A stretch of DNA of 64,000 nucleotides, from the NCBI GenBank assembly GCA_034430215.1, contig DAOUFE010000019.1, forward strand, positions 186,001-250,000, in the 5' to 3' direction. The translations under genes and the position numbers were made by a program. Source of the DNA: UBA4782 sp034430215. Lineage in GTDB: Bacteria; Chloroflexota; Anaerolineae; Anaerolineales; Anaerolineaceae. Of this stretch, positions 52,199 to 61,205 are shown piece after piece; the stretch's first letter is position 1; the number at the start of each line of letters is the position of its first letter. Below the pieces are notes generated by a model, which made no database searches, was not told where the DNA came from, and saw nothing but the letters and a program-made list of their open reading frames with translations.

Positions 52199-54040
52199 AT
52201 GTGTGGAATAGTTGGATATATCGGAAGTAAAAATGCCACTCCAATCATATTGAATGGTTTAAAGAAACTTGAATATCGTGGTTATGATTCTGCCGGATTG
52301 GCAATAATTGAAAACAACGAAATTGTAGTGCGAAGGGATGTTGGCAAACTGGAAAACCTGGCGAACCTTGTGGAAGCTCACCCTGTCAGCGGAAATTTAG
52401 GTATTGGGCATACACGATGGGCTACACATGGAGTTCCAAGTACAAATAATGCTCATCCACATAAAAGCAACAATGGAAAAGTAGTCATTGTTCATAATGG
52501 GATTGTTGAAAATTTCATTGAGCTAAAGCAAGAATTAATTTCAGAAGGGGTGCAATTCAATTCCGATACCGATACCGAAACCATTGTGCACCTTGTGGAA
52601 AGGTTTATGTCTTCAGGTCAAAGTTTAACTGATGCGGCGCGCAATACGTTTAAGCTTTTACAAGGGGCGCATGGAATAGTTTTGGTATCCACGGAAGAAC
52701 AAGACAAGATCGTGGCAGCACGCATTGGAAATGCTGGTGGTGTGGTTATTGGACTTGGAGAAGACGAAGCTTATATTGCGAGTGATATTCCTGCCATATT
52801 GGAGCATACGAGAAGGGTAATCTTTCTAGAATCACGGCAATATGCTGTTGTAACCCGCAAGAGTGTGAAAGTTTTTGATTTCAACGGAAATGAAATTCCA
52901 TTTCAGGTGCATGTTGTGGCGTGGGATCCTGTAGCTGCCGAAAAAGGAGAATACCGTCATTTCATGCAAAAAGAAATACACGAGCAGGTAAGGTCATTGA
53001 CAGATACTCTGGCAGGGAGGGTTAATTTCTCAACAGGGAAAATCGTGATACCACAGCTTAACCTTACAAAAGAATTCGCCACTTCCATACGGAAAATTTT
53101 CATCACTGCTTGTGGAACAGCAGCTCATGCCGGCATGGTAGGAAAATTGCTAATCGAAAAGTTGGCTCAGATTCCTGTTGAGACAGAGATTGCATCTGAA
53201 TTTCGCTATCACGATCCCATATTAGAGGAAGGAACTGTTGTCCTTGCCATTAGCCAATCGGGTGAAACTGCTGATACTTTGGCTGCAATGGAAGTAGCAA
53301 GAAAAAAAGGCGCGACTTTATGGTCAATTGTTAATGCTATAGGATCACAGGCAATGCGGCAGGCTGATGGGTATATTTCCATGCAGGTCGGACCAGAAAT
53401 TGGTGTTGCTTCAACAAAGGCATTTACTGCGCCACTTTTAGATTTGTACATGCTGGCAATTCTTCTGGGTGATCTACGTGGTTCTCTTTCAACTGAAGAT
53501 CGGATGAAGACAGTAAGAGATCTCAGGTTGATCCCGGATATGGTAAGTCGTTGTTTATCCGGAGAAGATCAGATTGTTCAGGTTGCAAAAAAGTACCGTG
53601 ATGTACACGATATGTTATATCTGGGCAGGGGCATCAATATGCCTATCGCATACGAAGGTGCACTAAAAATGAAAGAAATTTCGTATATACATGCAGAATC
53701 ATATCCCGCCGGAGAAATGAAACATGGTCCAATTGCGTTAGTTGATAAAGAGATGCCAGTTCTGGTCATTGCACCACGTGATCCATGGTATGAAAAGATG
53801 ATCAGCCAGATTGAGCAAGCGAAAGCGCGTGGCGGAACGATCATTATGGTAGCCAGCGAGGGTGATGAAAAAGCCAGAGAACTTGCGGATGATATTTTCT
53901 GGGTTCCAGAAACGCCGTGGTTGCTCAGCCCGGTTTTAACGGTGTTACCCTTACAGTTGTTTGCCTATCATATTGCATCACAACGCGGTTTGGATGTAGA
54001 TCAGCCACGGAATCTGGCAAAGAGCGTTACTGTAGAATAA
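52199..54040 (+). CDS. glmS: Glucosamine-fructose-6-phosphate aminotransferase
   Basis: 613 residues. It starts MCGIVGYIGSK, so the catalytic Cys is the new N-terminus after Met removal. GHTRWATHG, HNGIVENF and SDTDTETIVHLV are in the glutaminase half. The sugar isomerase half has ACGTAAHAGMVGKLLIE, ISQSGETADTLAAM, YLGRGINMPIAYEGALKMKEISYIHAE and LAKSVTVE at the end. It makes glucosamine-6-phosphate for peptidoglycan and other glycans. The ATG at 52199 has TTGGAGG upstream. It is controlled by the ribozyme at 51970. Confidence 0.96.
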   Translation: MCGIVGYIGSKNATPIILNGLKKLEYRGYDSAGLAIIENNEIVVRRDVGKLENLANLVEAHPVSGNLGIGHTRWATHGVPSTNNAHPHKSNNGKVVIVHNGIVENFIELKQELISEGVQFNSDTDTETIVHLVERFMSSGQSLTDAARNTFKLLQGAHGIVLVSTEEQDKIVAARIGNAGGVVIGLGEDEAYIASDIPAILEHTRRVIFLESRQYAVVTRKSVKVFDFNGNEIPFQVHVVAWDPVAAEKGEYRHFMQKEIHEQVRSLTDTLAGRVNFSTGKIVIPQLNLTKEFATSIRKIFITACGTAAHAGMVGKLLIEKLAQIPVETEIASEFRYHDPILEEGTVVLAISQSGETADTLAAMEVARKKGATLWSIVNAIGSQAMRQADGYISMQVGPEIGVASTKAFTAPLLDLYMLAILLGDLRGSLSTEDRMKTVRDLRLIPDMVSRCLSGEDQIVQVAKKYRDVHDMLYLGRGINMPIAYEGALKMKEISYIHAESYPAGEMKHGPIALVDKEMPVLVIAPRDPWYEKMISQIEQAKARGGTIIMVASEGDEKARELADDIFWVPETPWLLSPVLTVLPLQLFAYHIASQRGLDVDQPRNLAKSVTVE

Positions 54041-54065
54041 TTTCATAAATATCGTAATTTATTCA

Positions 54066-54098
54066 AAAAACAGGATAGAAAAAATCTATCCTGTTTTT
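54066..54098 (+). terminator. Terminator of glmS
   Basis: AAAAACAGGATAGA (54066-54079) and TCTATCCTGTTTTT (54085-54098), with a 5-base loop; ends in a T run. The A and T tails allow it to work in both directions. Confidence 0.88.
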
Positions 54099-54124
54099 CT
54101 GTTATGAAATAATACGAAACCAGT

Positions 54125-54742
54125 TTATTTTGGTTGATAACCAAATACTGCATACCCTCCATCGATGGCTCCGCCAAATTCGGAATAAAACTGGAAGTAA
54201 TTTGATTGATAACGCATATCCTCCGAGCAAAATCCCCAAAGATCGAATTCTACTTTTTCTCCTGGATTAACGACATGGTCAAGAGTAGCTTCTGTCTGTA
54301 CTGTGACGTATTCACCTTCGTAGCCAACGAGAAGTAATTTAGATCCTGCACCCCAGGCAGCAGAACCAGTATTTTGAAAACCAATTGCAATCCCAAAAGT
54401 TTCATTAGGTACAAATTCTTGTTTATTTTCAGGAAAAGTGCTCACATAAAGCAATTGCGCTTTTAAGGTTGGAACCGTTGGTGAAGGTGTGAAAGTGAAT
54501 GTAGGTTCAAGTGTTGGGGTGTTGGTAGGGGATGGAGTAAAAGTTGATGTTGCAGTTGGCACTGGTGTATTTGTTGATGTGGGATTAAGAAAAGCCTGTG
54601 TAGTGATCTGGGCAAACGCTGTTTCAAAAGCTTCTTGGGTGGCTTTTGCTTTTCCTTCTGCAGTGAGAGTACTGAATGAACAACCTGAAAGGAAGATGAT
54701 CATAAAAAGTGAGGCGATGGAAGTGAATAGATTTTTGCGCAT
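54125..54742 (-). CDS. Lipoprotein with Thr/Pro-rich linker and NBR1/Ig-like domain
   Basis: 205 residues. A signal with the lipobox FLSGC gives Cys near residue 21. It is followed by a helical segment, a low-complexity linker of TNTPVPTATSTFTPSPTNT repeats, and a C-terminal domain of about 100 residues (FVPNETFGIAIGFQNTGSAAWGAGSKLLLVG...YVTVQTEA). The NTGSAAW...L pattern is typical of NBR1-like Ig domains in surface lipoproteins. The function is unknown; presumably it is displayed on the outside of the cell membrane. Confidence 0.75.
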   Translation of the reverse strand: MRKNLFTSIASLFMIIFLSGCSFSTLTAEGKAKATQEAFETAFAQITTQAFLNPTSTNTPVPTATSTFTPSPTNTPTLEPTFTFTPSPTVPTLKAQLLYVSTFPENKQEFVPNETFGIAIGFQNTGSAAWGAGSKLLLVGYEGEYVTVQTEATLDHVVNPGEKVEFDLWGFCSEDMRYQSNYFQFYSEFGGAIDGGYAVFGYQPK

Positions 54743-54842
54743 AGTGCCTTTTTGAAAATGAAAATTTCACCCATTGTAACAGAAAAATGATTTTGGGCAG
54801 GAAGGCTGAATTTTTCTTGAATGATGATAAAATGTCTAAGAT

Positions 54843-55178
54843 ATGGTTATTAATGACACTGAATTCATTTTTCCTGAAAGATATTGTGAGCAATTAAGTG
54901 ACTTGCGAGGCGAAAGTTGGAAGAAGCTTGTTGACCAGATATCACATGAAGAAAATGATTCAGTAAACAGAATTGCATTAGTATATCTGATCGCTCGCAT
55001 CAATGGTTGCGGCAATTGTAATTCTGATGCTTTTAGAGCGATGAAAGGCTGCTTGATGTGTGCCAGAAACTCCATAAAGCGGTTTCGAGGAAGCGATAAG
55101 GAACTTCTGGAGCAGTATCTGCATGCAAAGCAGGAAATTGTCGATTATCTGGAAACTGGAAAATCTCATTATCGGTGA
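54843..55178 (+). CDS. Small Cys-rich protein, unknown
   Basis: 111 residues, helical. Two cysteine pairs, CGNC (56-59) and CLMC (70-73), lie 10 residues apart, with Cys15 earlier. They may bind zinc or an Fe-S cluster. The family is not recognised. It lies 16 bases before mrp, an Fe-S-linked ATPase, on the same strand. Confidence 0.65.
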   Translation: MVINDTEFIFPERYCEQLSDLRGESWKKLVDQISHEENDSVNRIALVYLIARINGCGNCNSDAFRAMKGCLMCARNSIKRFRGSDKELLEQYLHAKQEIVDYLETGKSHYR

Positions 55179-55194
55179 ATTAAAGGAGAACCCA

Positions 55195-56226
55195 TTGATC
55201 TCAAAAGAACAAGTATTGGATATTCTAAAAACGGTTGATGATCCTGAATTAAACCAGGATATTGTTTCGTTGAATATGGTGAAAGATATTGAAATTGAGA
55301 AAGAAGTAGTTCGTGTAACAATTGTACTGACTACTCCTGCCTGCCCTTTAAAAGAAAGAATTCGTTCTGATGTTGAACAGGCATTATTAAAGAAATTAAA
55401 GATAAAAAAGGTCGAGATCATTTTTGGCAATATCGAAGGATCGAACGCACAATTTGAGGGAAAAATTCCGTTGCCAATCAAGCACTTGATTGCAGTAGGC
55501 TCAGGCAAGGGCGGTGTAGGTAAATCAACTGTCGCTGTAAATCTTGCAATATCGCTTGCGCAAAAAAACTTCAAAGTAGGTTTAATGGATGCTGATATTT
55601 ATGGGCCAAATATCCCTACTATGATGGGTGTTCAGAAATTACCTCCTCAAAATGATGGAAAAATCACTCCTGCTGAAGCATACGGTGTAAAGGTGATTTC
55701 TATTGGAATGTTCATTCAAAAAGGTCAACCTCTGGTCTGGCGTGGTCCTGTACTTCATTCTGCAGTCAGGCAACTGCTTGCAGATGTTGACTGGGGTTTA
55801 CTTGATTATCTGATCGTCGACCTTCCACCAGGAACAGGTGATGTTCAGATCAGTCTGATGCAAATTGCTTCGGTTGCAGGTTCTGTAATTGTTACTTTGC
55901 CCCAAAAAGTATCCACTGATGACGCGTATCGTGCAGCGGAAATGTTTCGTGCAATGAATGTCCCCATTTTAGGTATTGTTGAGAATATGGGTTCGATGAT
56001 ACTTCCAGATGGTTCGGCTTATGATCTGTTTGGTGATGGCGGTGGTGAAAATTTGGCTGAAGAGCTTCATGTTGATTTCTTAGGTTCAATTCCTATCGAC
56101 CGTGAAATTCGAATTGGTGGAGATTCTGGTTTTCCTGTAACCGTTACAAATCCTTCTGCGTCATCTTCAAAGGTATTCCAAACGATTGCAGCGCAATTAC
56201 AGACAAAACTGGAATGCAAAAACTAG
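55195..56226 (+). CDS. Mrp/ApbC-type Fe-S carrier ATPase
   Basis: 343 residues. The N-terminal MIP18/DUF59 domain has VLDILKTVDDPELNQDIVSLNMVKDI and a Cys in TPACPLKERI. The ATPase domain has IAVGSGKGGVGKSTVAVNLA (P-loop), LMDADIYGPNIPTMMG, VWRGPVLHSAVRQLL, DLPPGTGDVQI and LGIVENMG. Many Mrp proteins have CPxC after GIVENM; here it reads GSMILPDG, so that Cys pair is absent. It delivers Fe-S clusters. The start is TTG 55195, with AAAGGAG six bases upstream. Confidence 0.88.
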   Translation: MISKEQVLDILKTVDDPELNQDIVSLNMVKDIEIEKEVVRVTIVLTTPACPLKERIRSDVEQALLKKLKIKKVEIIFGNIEGSNAQFEGKIPLPIKHLIAVGSGKGGVGKSTVAVNLAISLAQKNFKVGLMDADIYGPNIPTMMGVQKLPPQNDGKITPAEAYGVKVISIGMFIQKGQPLVWRGPVLHSAVRQLLADVDWGLLDYLIVDLPPGTGDVQISLMQIASVAGSVIVTLPQKVSTDDAYRAAEMFRAMNVPILGIVENMGSMILPDGSAYDLFGDGGGENLAEELHVDFLGSIPIDREIRIGGDSGFPVTVTNPSASSSKVFQTIAAQLQTKLECKN

Positions 56227-56246
56227 AAAGATATTAACAAACAGTC

Positions 56247-57068
56247 ATGATTGCTGGGATCCGATTTTCAAAAGTTGGAAAAGTATATCACTTTGACGCT
56301 GGTACAATTACTGACTTACGTCAAGGTGATGGAGTGATTGTCGAAACTTCTCGTGGGATGCAATTGGGTTGGGTAGTTATGTTAGGTGAAGATCTAGAAA
56401 CACCTGAAAATGAAGAGATCAAACCAATCACCCGAAAAGCAACACCTCAAGATTTGATGCAAAGACAGCTTTGGAAAGCAAAAGAAGAAGCGATTATTGA
56501 GCAATGCACTGCTAAAGTTAAAAGCTTGAATTTAAGCGGAGTAAAGATAGTTGATGCGGAATTCAGTTTTGATGGGAGCAGATTGGCGATTATTTACAAT
56601 ACTGAAACAGATGAAAAGGTCGATCTTAAAGTTATCCGGCAGGATATGCAAAGAGTTTACAATAATGTGCAGATCGAGTTACGTCAGGTTGGACCGCGTG
56701 ATATGGCGAAATGCCTGGGTGGAATGGGTGCCTGTGGGCTTGAATCACGTTGCTGTTCAAAATTTTTAACAGATTTTTCTTCAATTTCCATCCGTATGGC
56801 AAAAGAACAGGGTATTTCTCTTACTCCGGGCGAGATTACTGGAATGTGTGGAAGATTGCGTTGCTGTCTTTATTACGAATATGATCAATATATGGCGGCA
56901 AAAGTTGATCTTCCGAAACGAAAGCAAATGGTCAATACTCCTGTAGGGGTTGGAAAAGTGATCGATCTAGCTCCTTTAAGAGAAGGGGTCATTGTTGATC
57001 TAAATGATGGCGGAATCAGAGAATTCCATAAAAGTGAAATAACTGCTATCGATAATTCTGAAAAATAG
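56247..57068 (+). CDS. PSP1 domain protein (RicT/YaaT-like)
   Basis: 273 residues: VGKVYHFDAGTITDLRQGDGVIVETSRGMQLGWVVM at the start, AEFSFDGSRLAIIY, and a cysteine-rich region CLGGMGACGLESRCCSKFLTDF and MCGRLRCCLYYEYDQY. In Bacillus RicT these cysteines bind an Fe-S cluster in a complex that assists RNase Y. That fits the preceding mrp gene, 20 bases upstream. The C-terminal GKVIDLAPLREGVIVDLNDGG looks like a KOW-type or Tudor-type end. The role here is inferred from the family. Confidence 0.88.
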   Translation: MIAGIRFSKVGKVYHFDAGTITDLRQGDGVIVETSRGMQLGWVVMLGEDLETPENEEIKPITRKATPQDLMQRQLWKAKEEAIIEQCTAKVKSLNLSGVKIVDAEFSFDGSRLAIIYNTETDEKVDLKVIRQDMQRVYNNVQIELRQVGPRDMAKCLGGMGACGLESRCCSKFLTDFSSISIRMAKEQGISLTPGEITGMCGRLRCCLYYEYDQYMAAKVDLPKRKQMVNTPVGVGKVIDLAPLREGVIVDLNDGGIREFHKSEITAIDNSEK

Positions 57069-57098
57069 GTAGCGAATCTTTTAAAAGTCGTTGATCAT

Positions 57099-57134
57099 AA
57101 ATAACCCGGATGGCTATTAGCATCAGGGTTATTT
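57099..57134 (+). terminator. Terminator after the PSP1 gene
   Basis: AAATAACCC (57099-57107) pairs with GGGTTATTT (57126-57134), with an inner GATG/CATC pairing; a T-rich stretch follows. Confidence 0.75.
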
Positions 57135-57235
57135 TATTTATTGTGAAGGGTATGTAAAAGGAAATATGATCATCGTATATGATACTCATGATATTCAATA
57201 GTATGAAAAATATGCTATTATTATCTATAATTTAA

Positions 57236-57255
57236 TAATATGATAAATCATATTA
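57236..57255. promoter_or_regulatory. 20-bp palindrome before the GntR gene
   Basis: TAATATGAT, AA, ATCATATTA: nine-base arms with a 2-base centre, exact. It lies 19 bases before the ATG of the regulator. Its position fits an autoregulatory operator. The whole region 57160-57260 is AT-rich with more ATCAT/ATGAT elements. Confidence 0.5.
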
Positions 57256-57274
57256 ATCAAATTAAAGAGCGATT

Positions 57275-57976
57275 ATGAAAGCAAAATTCGTTCCAAATAA
57301 CGTAATTCAATATGATTTTCTTCAATACCTTGCCTCTTCATGTGAAGATGGCGAACGTTTACCTGCACTCAACGACCTTTCTCCTGAAATTGGATTAAGT
57401 ACTTCCAGTCTTCGCGAGCAAATGGAAGTTGCCAGAGCATTAGGGCTGGTTGAGGTAAAACCACGCACAGGAATTCACCGTTTACCATATTCATTCCGAC
57501 CTGCAGTTCAACAGAGTTTGAATTATGCTCTGATGGTAGATAGAGACTATTTTGCTGCATATACCGAAATTCGAATCCATCTCGAAACTGCTTTTTGGAA
57601 TGAAGCTGTTGCTTTACTACACCTAGAAGATAAATTACGGTTGAAAGAATTAGTTCAAATGGCGAGAGATAAGTTAAACAGATCTCCAGTACAAATCCCT
57701 CAAGCAGAACATCGAGAATTTCACACATCAATTTACCAATATATAAAAAACCCATTTTTACATGGTTTATTGGATGCATATTGGGATTTTTATGAATTAG
57801 CGGGATTGGATGTATATACCAATTACGGATATCTTGCCAGGGTGTGGGATTATCACAGTGAGATAGCTGAAAGTATCTGGAAAGGTGAAACTACAGCGGG
57901 GTTAAATGTATTGCGAGAACATTTTAACTTGATGTCTCTGCGAAAAAAACCAAATGTTACTCAAAAGTTTGAATAA
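57275..57976 (+). CDS. GntR/FadR family transcriptional regulator
   Basis: 233 residues: a winged-helix N-terminus (GERLPALNDLSPEIGLSTSSLREQMEVARALGLVEVKPRTGIHRL), then an all-helical FCD domain with metal-binding histidines in EHREFHTSIY, WDYHSEIAESI and LREHFNLM. Ligands are usually organic acids. It lies 27 bases before korA on the same strand, so control of 2-oxoacid oxidation is likely. The family often autoregulates. Confidence 0.88.
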   Translation: MKAKFVPNNVIQYDFLQYLASSCEDGERLPALNDLSPEIGLSTSSLREQMEVARALGLVEVKPRTGIHRLPYSFRPAVQQSLNYALMVDRDYFAAYTEIRIHLETAFWNEAVALLHLEDKLRLKELVQMARDKLNRSPVQIPQAEHREFHTSIYQYIKNPFLHGLLDAYWDFYELAGLDVYTNYGYLARVWDYHSEIAESIWKGETTAGLNVLREHFNLMSLRKKPNVTQKFE

Positions 57977-58003
57977 CCATATCTCAGGAGAAAAAACTTT
58001 TCT

Positions 58004-59818
58004 ATGACAGAAAAAATAGTAAACAACTTTTGCATCACCTTCAGCACGATCAACGGCTCGGGAAGTGCAACAGCAAATACCACTATTTTAAGGGCATTAT
58101 TCAAGATGGGAATTCCTGTAACTGGAAAGAATATCTTCCCGTCCAATATCCAGGGCTTGCCAACCTGGTATTCGATCCGACTTAGTTCCAAAGGATATAG
58201 AGCGCGACTTGAGAAGGATGACATCGTCATTGCAATGAATCCCGCTACACTGGTACAGGAATATGATTATATTCTTCCTGGTGGAGTACTGTTCTATCCG
58301 GACGATATTCAACTTCCTTCAGTGAGAAATGATATTACTATTTATCCCATGCCAGTAAAAGCAATCATCAGTGAATCAGATATTCCAGCAAAACTTCGTG
58401 ATTATGCAGCGAATATGATCTATGTGGGTGTTCTGGCGCAGATGATCGGTATTGATCTGGAAAAGATCCATGACGCCCTAGATTTTCACTTCAAAAGTAA
58501 AAAAAATGCGGTAGAAGCAAATTATGAATTAGTTATTAAGGCTTCAAAATGGGCTTCTGGAAACCTGAAAAAAGCAGACCCATATTTTGTTGAGCCAATG
58601 GATGGTACTTCGCAGAATATCCTTGCTGAAGGGAATGTTGCTGCTGCGCTCGGATCTATATTTGGAGGTGTGCAATTTGTTGGGTGGTATCCAATCACAC
58701 CTGCTACCGGTCTTGCAGAATCACTTAACGAATATCTGCCACAATTAAGGAAAGATCCGGTTACAGGGAAAGATACTTATGTAGTTATCCAGGCTGAAGA
58801 TGAGCTGGCAGCTATAGGAATGGTTGTTGGAGCTGGCTGGGCAGGCTTGCGCTCAATGACATCTACTTCTGGGCCAGGGCTTAGCCTGATGGCAGAGTAC
58901 CTCGGATTGGCATATTACACAGAAACCCCCGTGGTTGTATGGGATGTGCAGCGTGTAGGTCCAAGTACTGGATTACCAACACGAACTGCACAGTCAGATT
59001 TGAGTTTTGCTTATTTCATAAGTCACGGTGATAAGCAGTATATTCTCTTATTACCTGGGTCTGTTGATGAGTGTTTTGAATTTGGTTGGAAGGCATTCGA
59101 TATTGCAGAACATTATCAGACTCCTGTCATAGTAATGATCGATCTTGATCTTGGTATGAACAACTGGATGTGTAAGCCATTCGTATATCCTGAAAAACCT
59201 ATGGATCGAGGAAAGATTCTCTGGGAAAAGGAATTTGACGATTTTGTTAGCAAGCATGATGGAAAATGGGGGAGATATTGGGATGTTGATGGAGACGGAA
59301 TTCCATATCGAACGCTGCCTGGGAATGCTCGTCCAGGTGCAGCATTTTTTAGTCGTGGAACCGGGCATGATGAATTTACTAAATATAGCGAAGAGCCAGA
59401 AGTATGGCAGAGAATGATGGATAGGCTAAAAATTAAGATCGATAATTCAGCGGATTTACTCCCTGAACCATTAGTGTACGGAAATGGAAAAGCAAAAATC
59501 GGTTTGATCACATTTGGTTCAAATGATCCTGCTGTCGAAGAAGCACAAGATCTTTTATCTGAAAAGAAAATCGAAACGGATTACATGCGGATTCGGGCGC
59601 TGCCTGTACACAGCAATGTAAAGAAGTTCATCGAATCACATGACCGGGTTTATGTGATTGAAAATAATCGCGATAGCCAGATGTGGCAGATTCTTGTTAT
59701 TTCGTTGCCAGAAATGGCGAACAAACTTAAAAAAATTGCTCATTGTGATGGGTTACCTTTAACGGCTCGATGGATTGAAAACGAAATTTCTCAACATGAA
59801 GGAGAGATCAATGAGTGA
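58004..59818 (+). CDS. korA: 2-oxoacid:ferredoxin oxidoreductase, fused gamma-alpha subunit
   Basis: 604 residues. The N-terminal 190 residues form the gamma domain (FSTINGSGSATANTTILRALFKMGIPV...GLPTWYSIRLSSKGY). The alpha domain follows: GNVAAALGSIFGGVQFVGWYPITPATGLAESL, EDELAAIGMVVGAGWAGLRSMTSTSGPGLSLMAEYLGLA and RVGPSTGLPTRTAQSDL. This is the KorA arrangement of 2-oxoglutarate or related 2-oxoacid oxidoreductases; the exact oxoacid is not certain. It overlaps korB by eight bases. Confidence 0.9.
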   Translation: MTEKIVNNFCITFSTINGSGSATANTTILRALFKMGIPVTGKNIFPSNIQGLPTWYSIRLSSKGYRARLEKDDIVIAMNPATLVQEYDYILPGGVLFYPDDIQLPSVRNDITIYPMPVKAIISESDIPAKLRDYAANMIYVGVLAQMIGIDLEKIHDALDFHFKSKKNAVEANYELVIKASKWASGNLKKADPYFVEPMDGTSQNILAEGNVAAALGSIFGGVQFVGWYPITPATGLAESLNEYLPQLRKDPVTGKDTYVVIQAEDELAAIGMVVGAGWAGLRSMTSTSGPGLSLMAEYLGLAYYTETPVVVWDVQRVGPSTGLPTRTAQSDLSFAYFISHGDKQYILLLPGSVDECFEFGWKAFDIAEHYQTPVIVMIDLDLGMNNWMCKPFVYPEKPMDRGKILWEKEFDDFVSKHDGKWGRYWDVDGDGIPYRTLPGNARPGAAFFSRGTGHDEFTKYSEEPEVWQRMMDRLKIKIDNSADLLPEPLVYGNGKAKIGLITFGSNDPAVEEAQDLLSEKKIETDYMRIRALPVHSNVKKFIESHDRVYVIENNRDSQMWQILVISLPEMANKLKKIAHCDGLPLTARWIENEISQHEGEINE

Positions 59819-60866
59819 CGATAAGGGTTCGATCTCAGTTCAACAACAAGTGAATAAAGTTGGATTAACACGAAATGATTACAAAGGAGCGCCTTCAACT
59901 CTCTGCAAAGGTTGTGGACATTTTTCGATAGCTAACCAGATCATAGCTGCCTGTTATGAAATGAATATTCTTCCAGAGCAGGTAATGAAATTCAGTGGAA
60001 TAGGCTGCTCAAGTAAAAGCCCGACATATTTTCTTGGAAGATCATTTGGTTTCAATGGTCTGCATGGTCGAATGCCATCACTGGCGCTCGGAGCATCCTT
60101 TGCAAACACCCATTTACGGGTGATTGGAGTAAGTGGAGATGGCGACACAGCCAGCATTGGATTTGGTCAATTCAAGCATCTAGTAAGGAGAAATATTCCA
60201 ATGGTGTACATCGTTGAAAATAACGGTGTATATGCATTGACAAAAGGTCAATTTTCAGCAACCACAGAAAGAGGGTTGTCATTAAAAAAGCAAGGCATTA
60301 ATCAATATCAACCTATTGATATATGTCTGGAAGCGTTGACAGCAAATGCCAGTTTTGTGGCACGGTCTTTTGCTGGTGATCCAAGGCAATTGGTTTCATT
60401 ACTAAAGGCGGCATTAAGTCACAGGGGTATTGCTATTCTGGATGTGATCAGTCCTTGTGTTACCTTCCATAACCAGGAAAATAGCCATCATTCGTTCACC
60501 TGGGTGCGAGAGCATAAAATTCCTATCCAGGATATCACATATATTCCCCCTGAAGAAGAAATATTCATCGAAGATTTTAAAGAAGGAACTACCAGAGAAA
60601 TCGATCTTTTTGATGGTTCAACTTTGAAACTAAAAAAAGTTGGCAATGACCATGATCCAACGGATAAACTTAGTGCTTATAAGCTACTTACTAAAGCGAT
60701 CGATGAAAATCATGTGATCACTGGATTGATCTATATCAACCCTGACCAACCGACTCTGATGGATATTCATCAATTACCCGAAGACTTACCCCTAAACAGG
60801 CTTCCAGAGAACCGGATAAGACCTCCCAGGGAGAGCATTGATAAAGTGAACAAGATGATGTTCTGA
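59811..60866 (+). CDS. korB: 2-oxoacid:ferredoxin oxidoreductase beta subunit
   Basis: 351 residues: STLCKGCGHFSIANQIIAA, SGIGCSSKSPTYF, GLHGRMPSLALGA and the TPP motif VSGDGDTASIGFGQFKHLVRRNIPMVYIVENNGVYALTKGQ. Cysteines here ligate the 4Fe-4S cluster. It works with KorA to convert a 2-oxoacid and CoA to acyl-CoA, CO2 and reduced ferredoxin. The ATG at 59811 has AAGGAGAG upstream. No separate delta (ferredoxin) subunit is seen. Confidence 0.93.
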   Translation: MSDDKGSISVQQQVNKVGLTRNDYKGAPSTLCKGCGHFSIANQIIAACYEMNILPEQVMKFSGIGCSSKSPTYFLGRSFGFNGLHGRMPSLALGASFANTHLRVIGVSGDGDTASIGFGQFKHLVRRNIPMVYIVENNGVYALTKGQFSATTERGLSLKKQGINQYQPIDICLEALTANASFVARSFAGDPRQLVSLLKAALSHRGIAILDVISPCVTFHNQENSHHSFTWVREHKIPIQDITYIPPEEEIFIEDFKEGTTREIDLFDGSTLKLKKVGNDHDPTDKLSAYKLLTKAIDENHVITGLIYINPDQPTLMDIHQLPEDLPLNRLPENRIRPPRESIDKVNKMMF

Positions 60867-60979
60867 TGATAGAGTGTTCAGCGGTTAACGAGCTATTGGG
60901 CGAATGGAATCTAGGATCCACTCGCTCCAGGAACCAGAGTACAATATTAGCATTGCAGTTCCTGAATAGGCACAAGTAA
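60866..60979 (+). CDS. Possible 37-residue ORF after korB
   Basis: The ATG overlaps the korB stop by one base (TGATG). It encodes 37 residues beginning MIECSAVNELLGEWNLG and ending FLNRHK. There is no recognised family and no separate ribosome binding site, so it could be chance. The rest of 60980-61205 holds a terminator and, near 61200, the end of the convergent GNAT-like gene. Confidence 0.25.
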   Translation: MIECSAVNELLGEWNLGSTRSRNQSTILALQFLNRHK

Positions 60980-61031
60980 AGACTAATTTACATGTAATTA
61001 ATCCTGATCAGCAATAAATGAAGATGTTCTC

Positions 61032-61063
61032 AATAGAGTGACCTGATTTCAGGTCACTCTATT
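61032..61063 (+). terminator. Terminator of the korAB operon
   Basis: AATAGAGTGACCTGA (61032-61046) and TCAGGTCACTCTATT (61049-61063) form a 15-bp perfect stem followed by CTTTTATTT. It stands between convergent genes. Inside the 339-base gap 60867-61205 I see no RNA gene beyond this, only the small ORF and the CAGGAAC/GTTCCTG inverted repeat near 60930-60963. Confidence 0.88.
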
Positions 61064-61205
61064 CTTTTATTTGATCACTAACTTCTCGATAATCACCACC
61101 TGCAGTTAAATTAATCCAATGAAAACGATTTGCCGCTTAACTTTTCAGGCGAAAACAATACCGATCCCATCTTTCAGAAATCATTTAAACGATAGTTACA
61201 ATAAA

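Noticed and set aside
54978..55574. A 198-codon frame on the minus strand
   Set aside because: Antisense to mrp and the small Cys-rich gene; no ribosome binding site or family signature.
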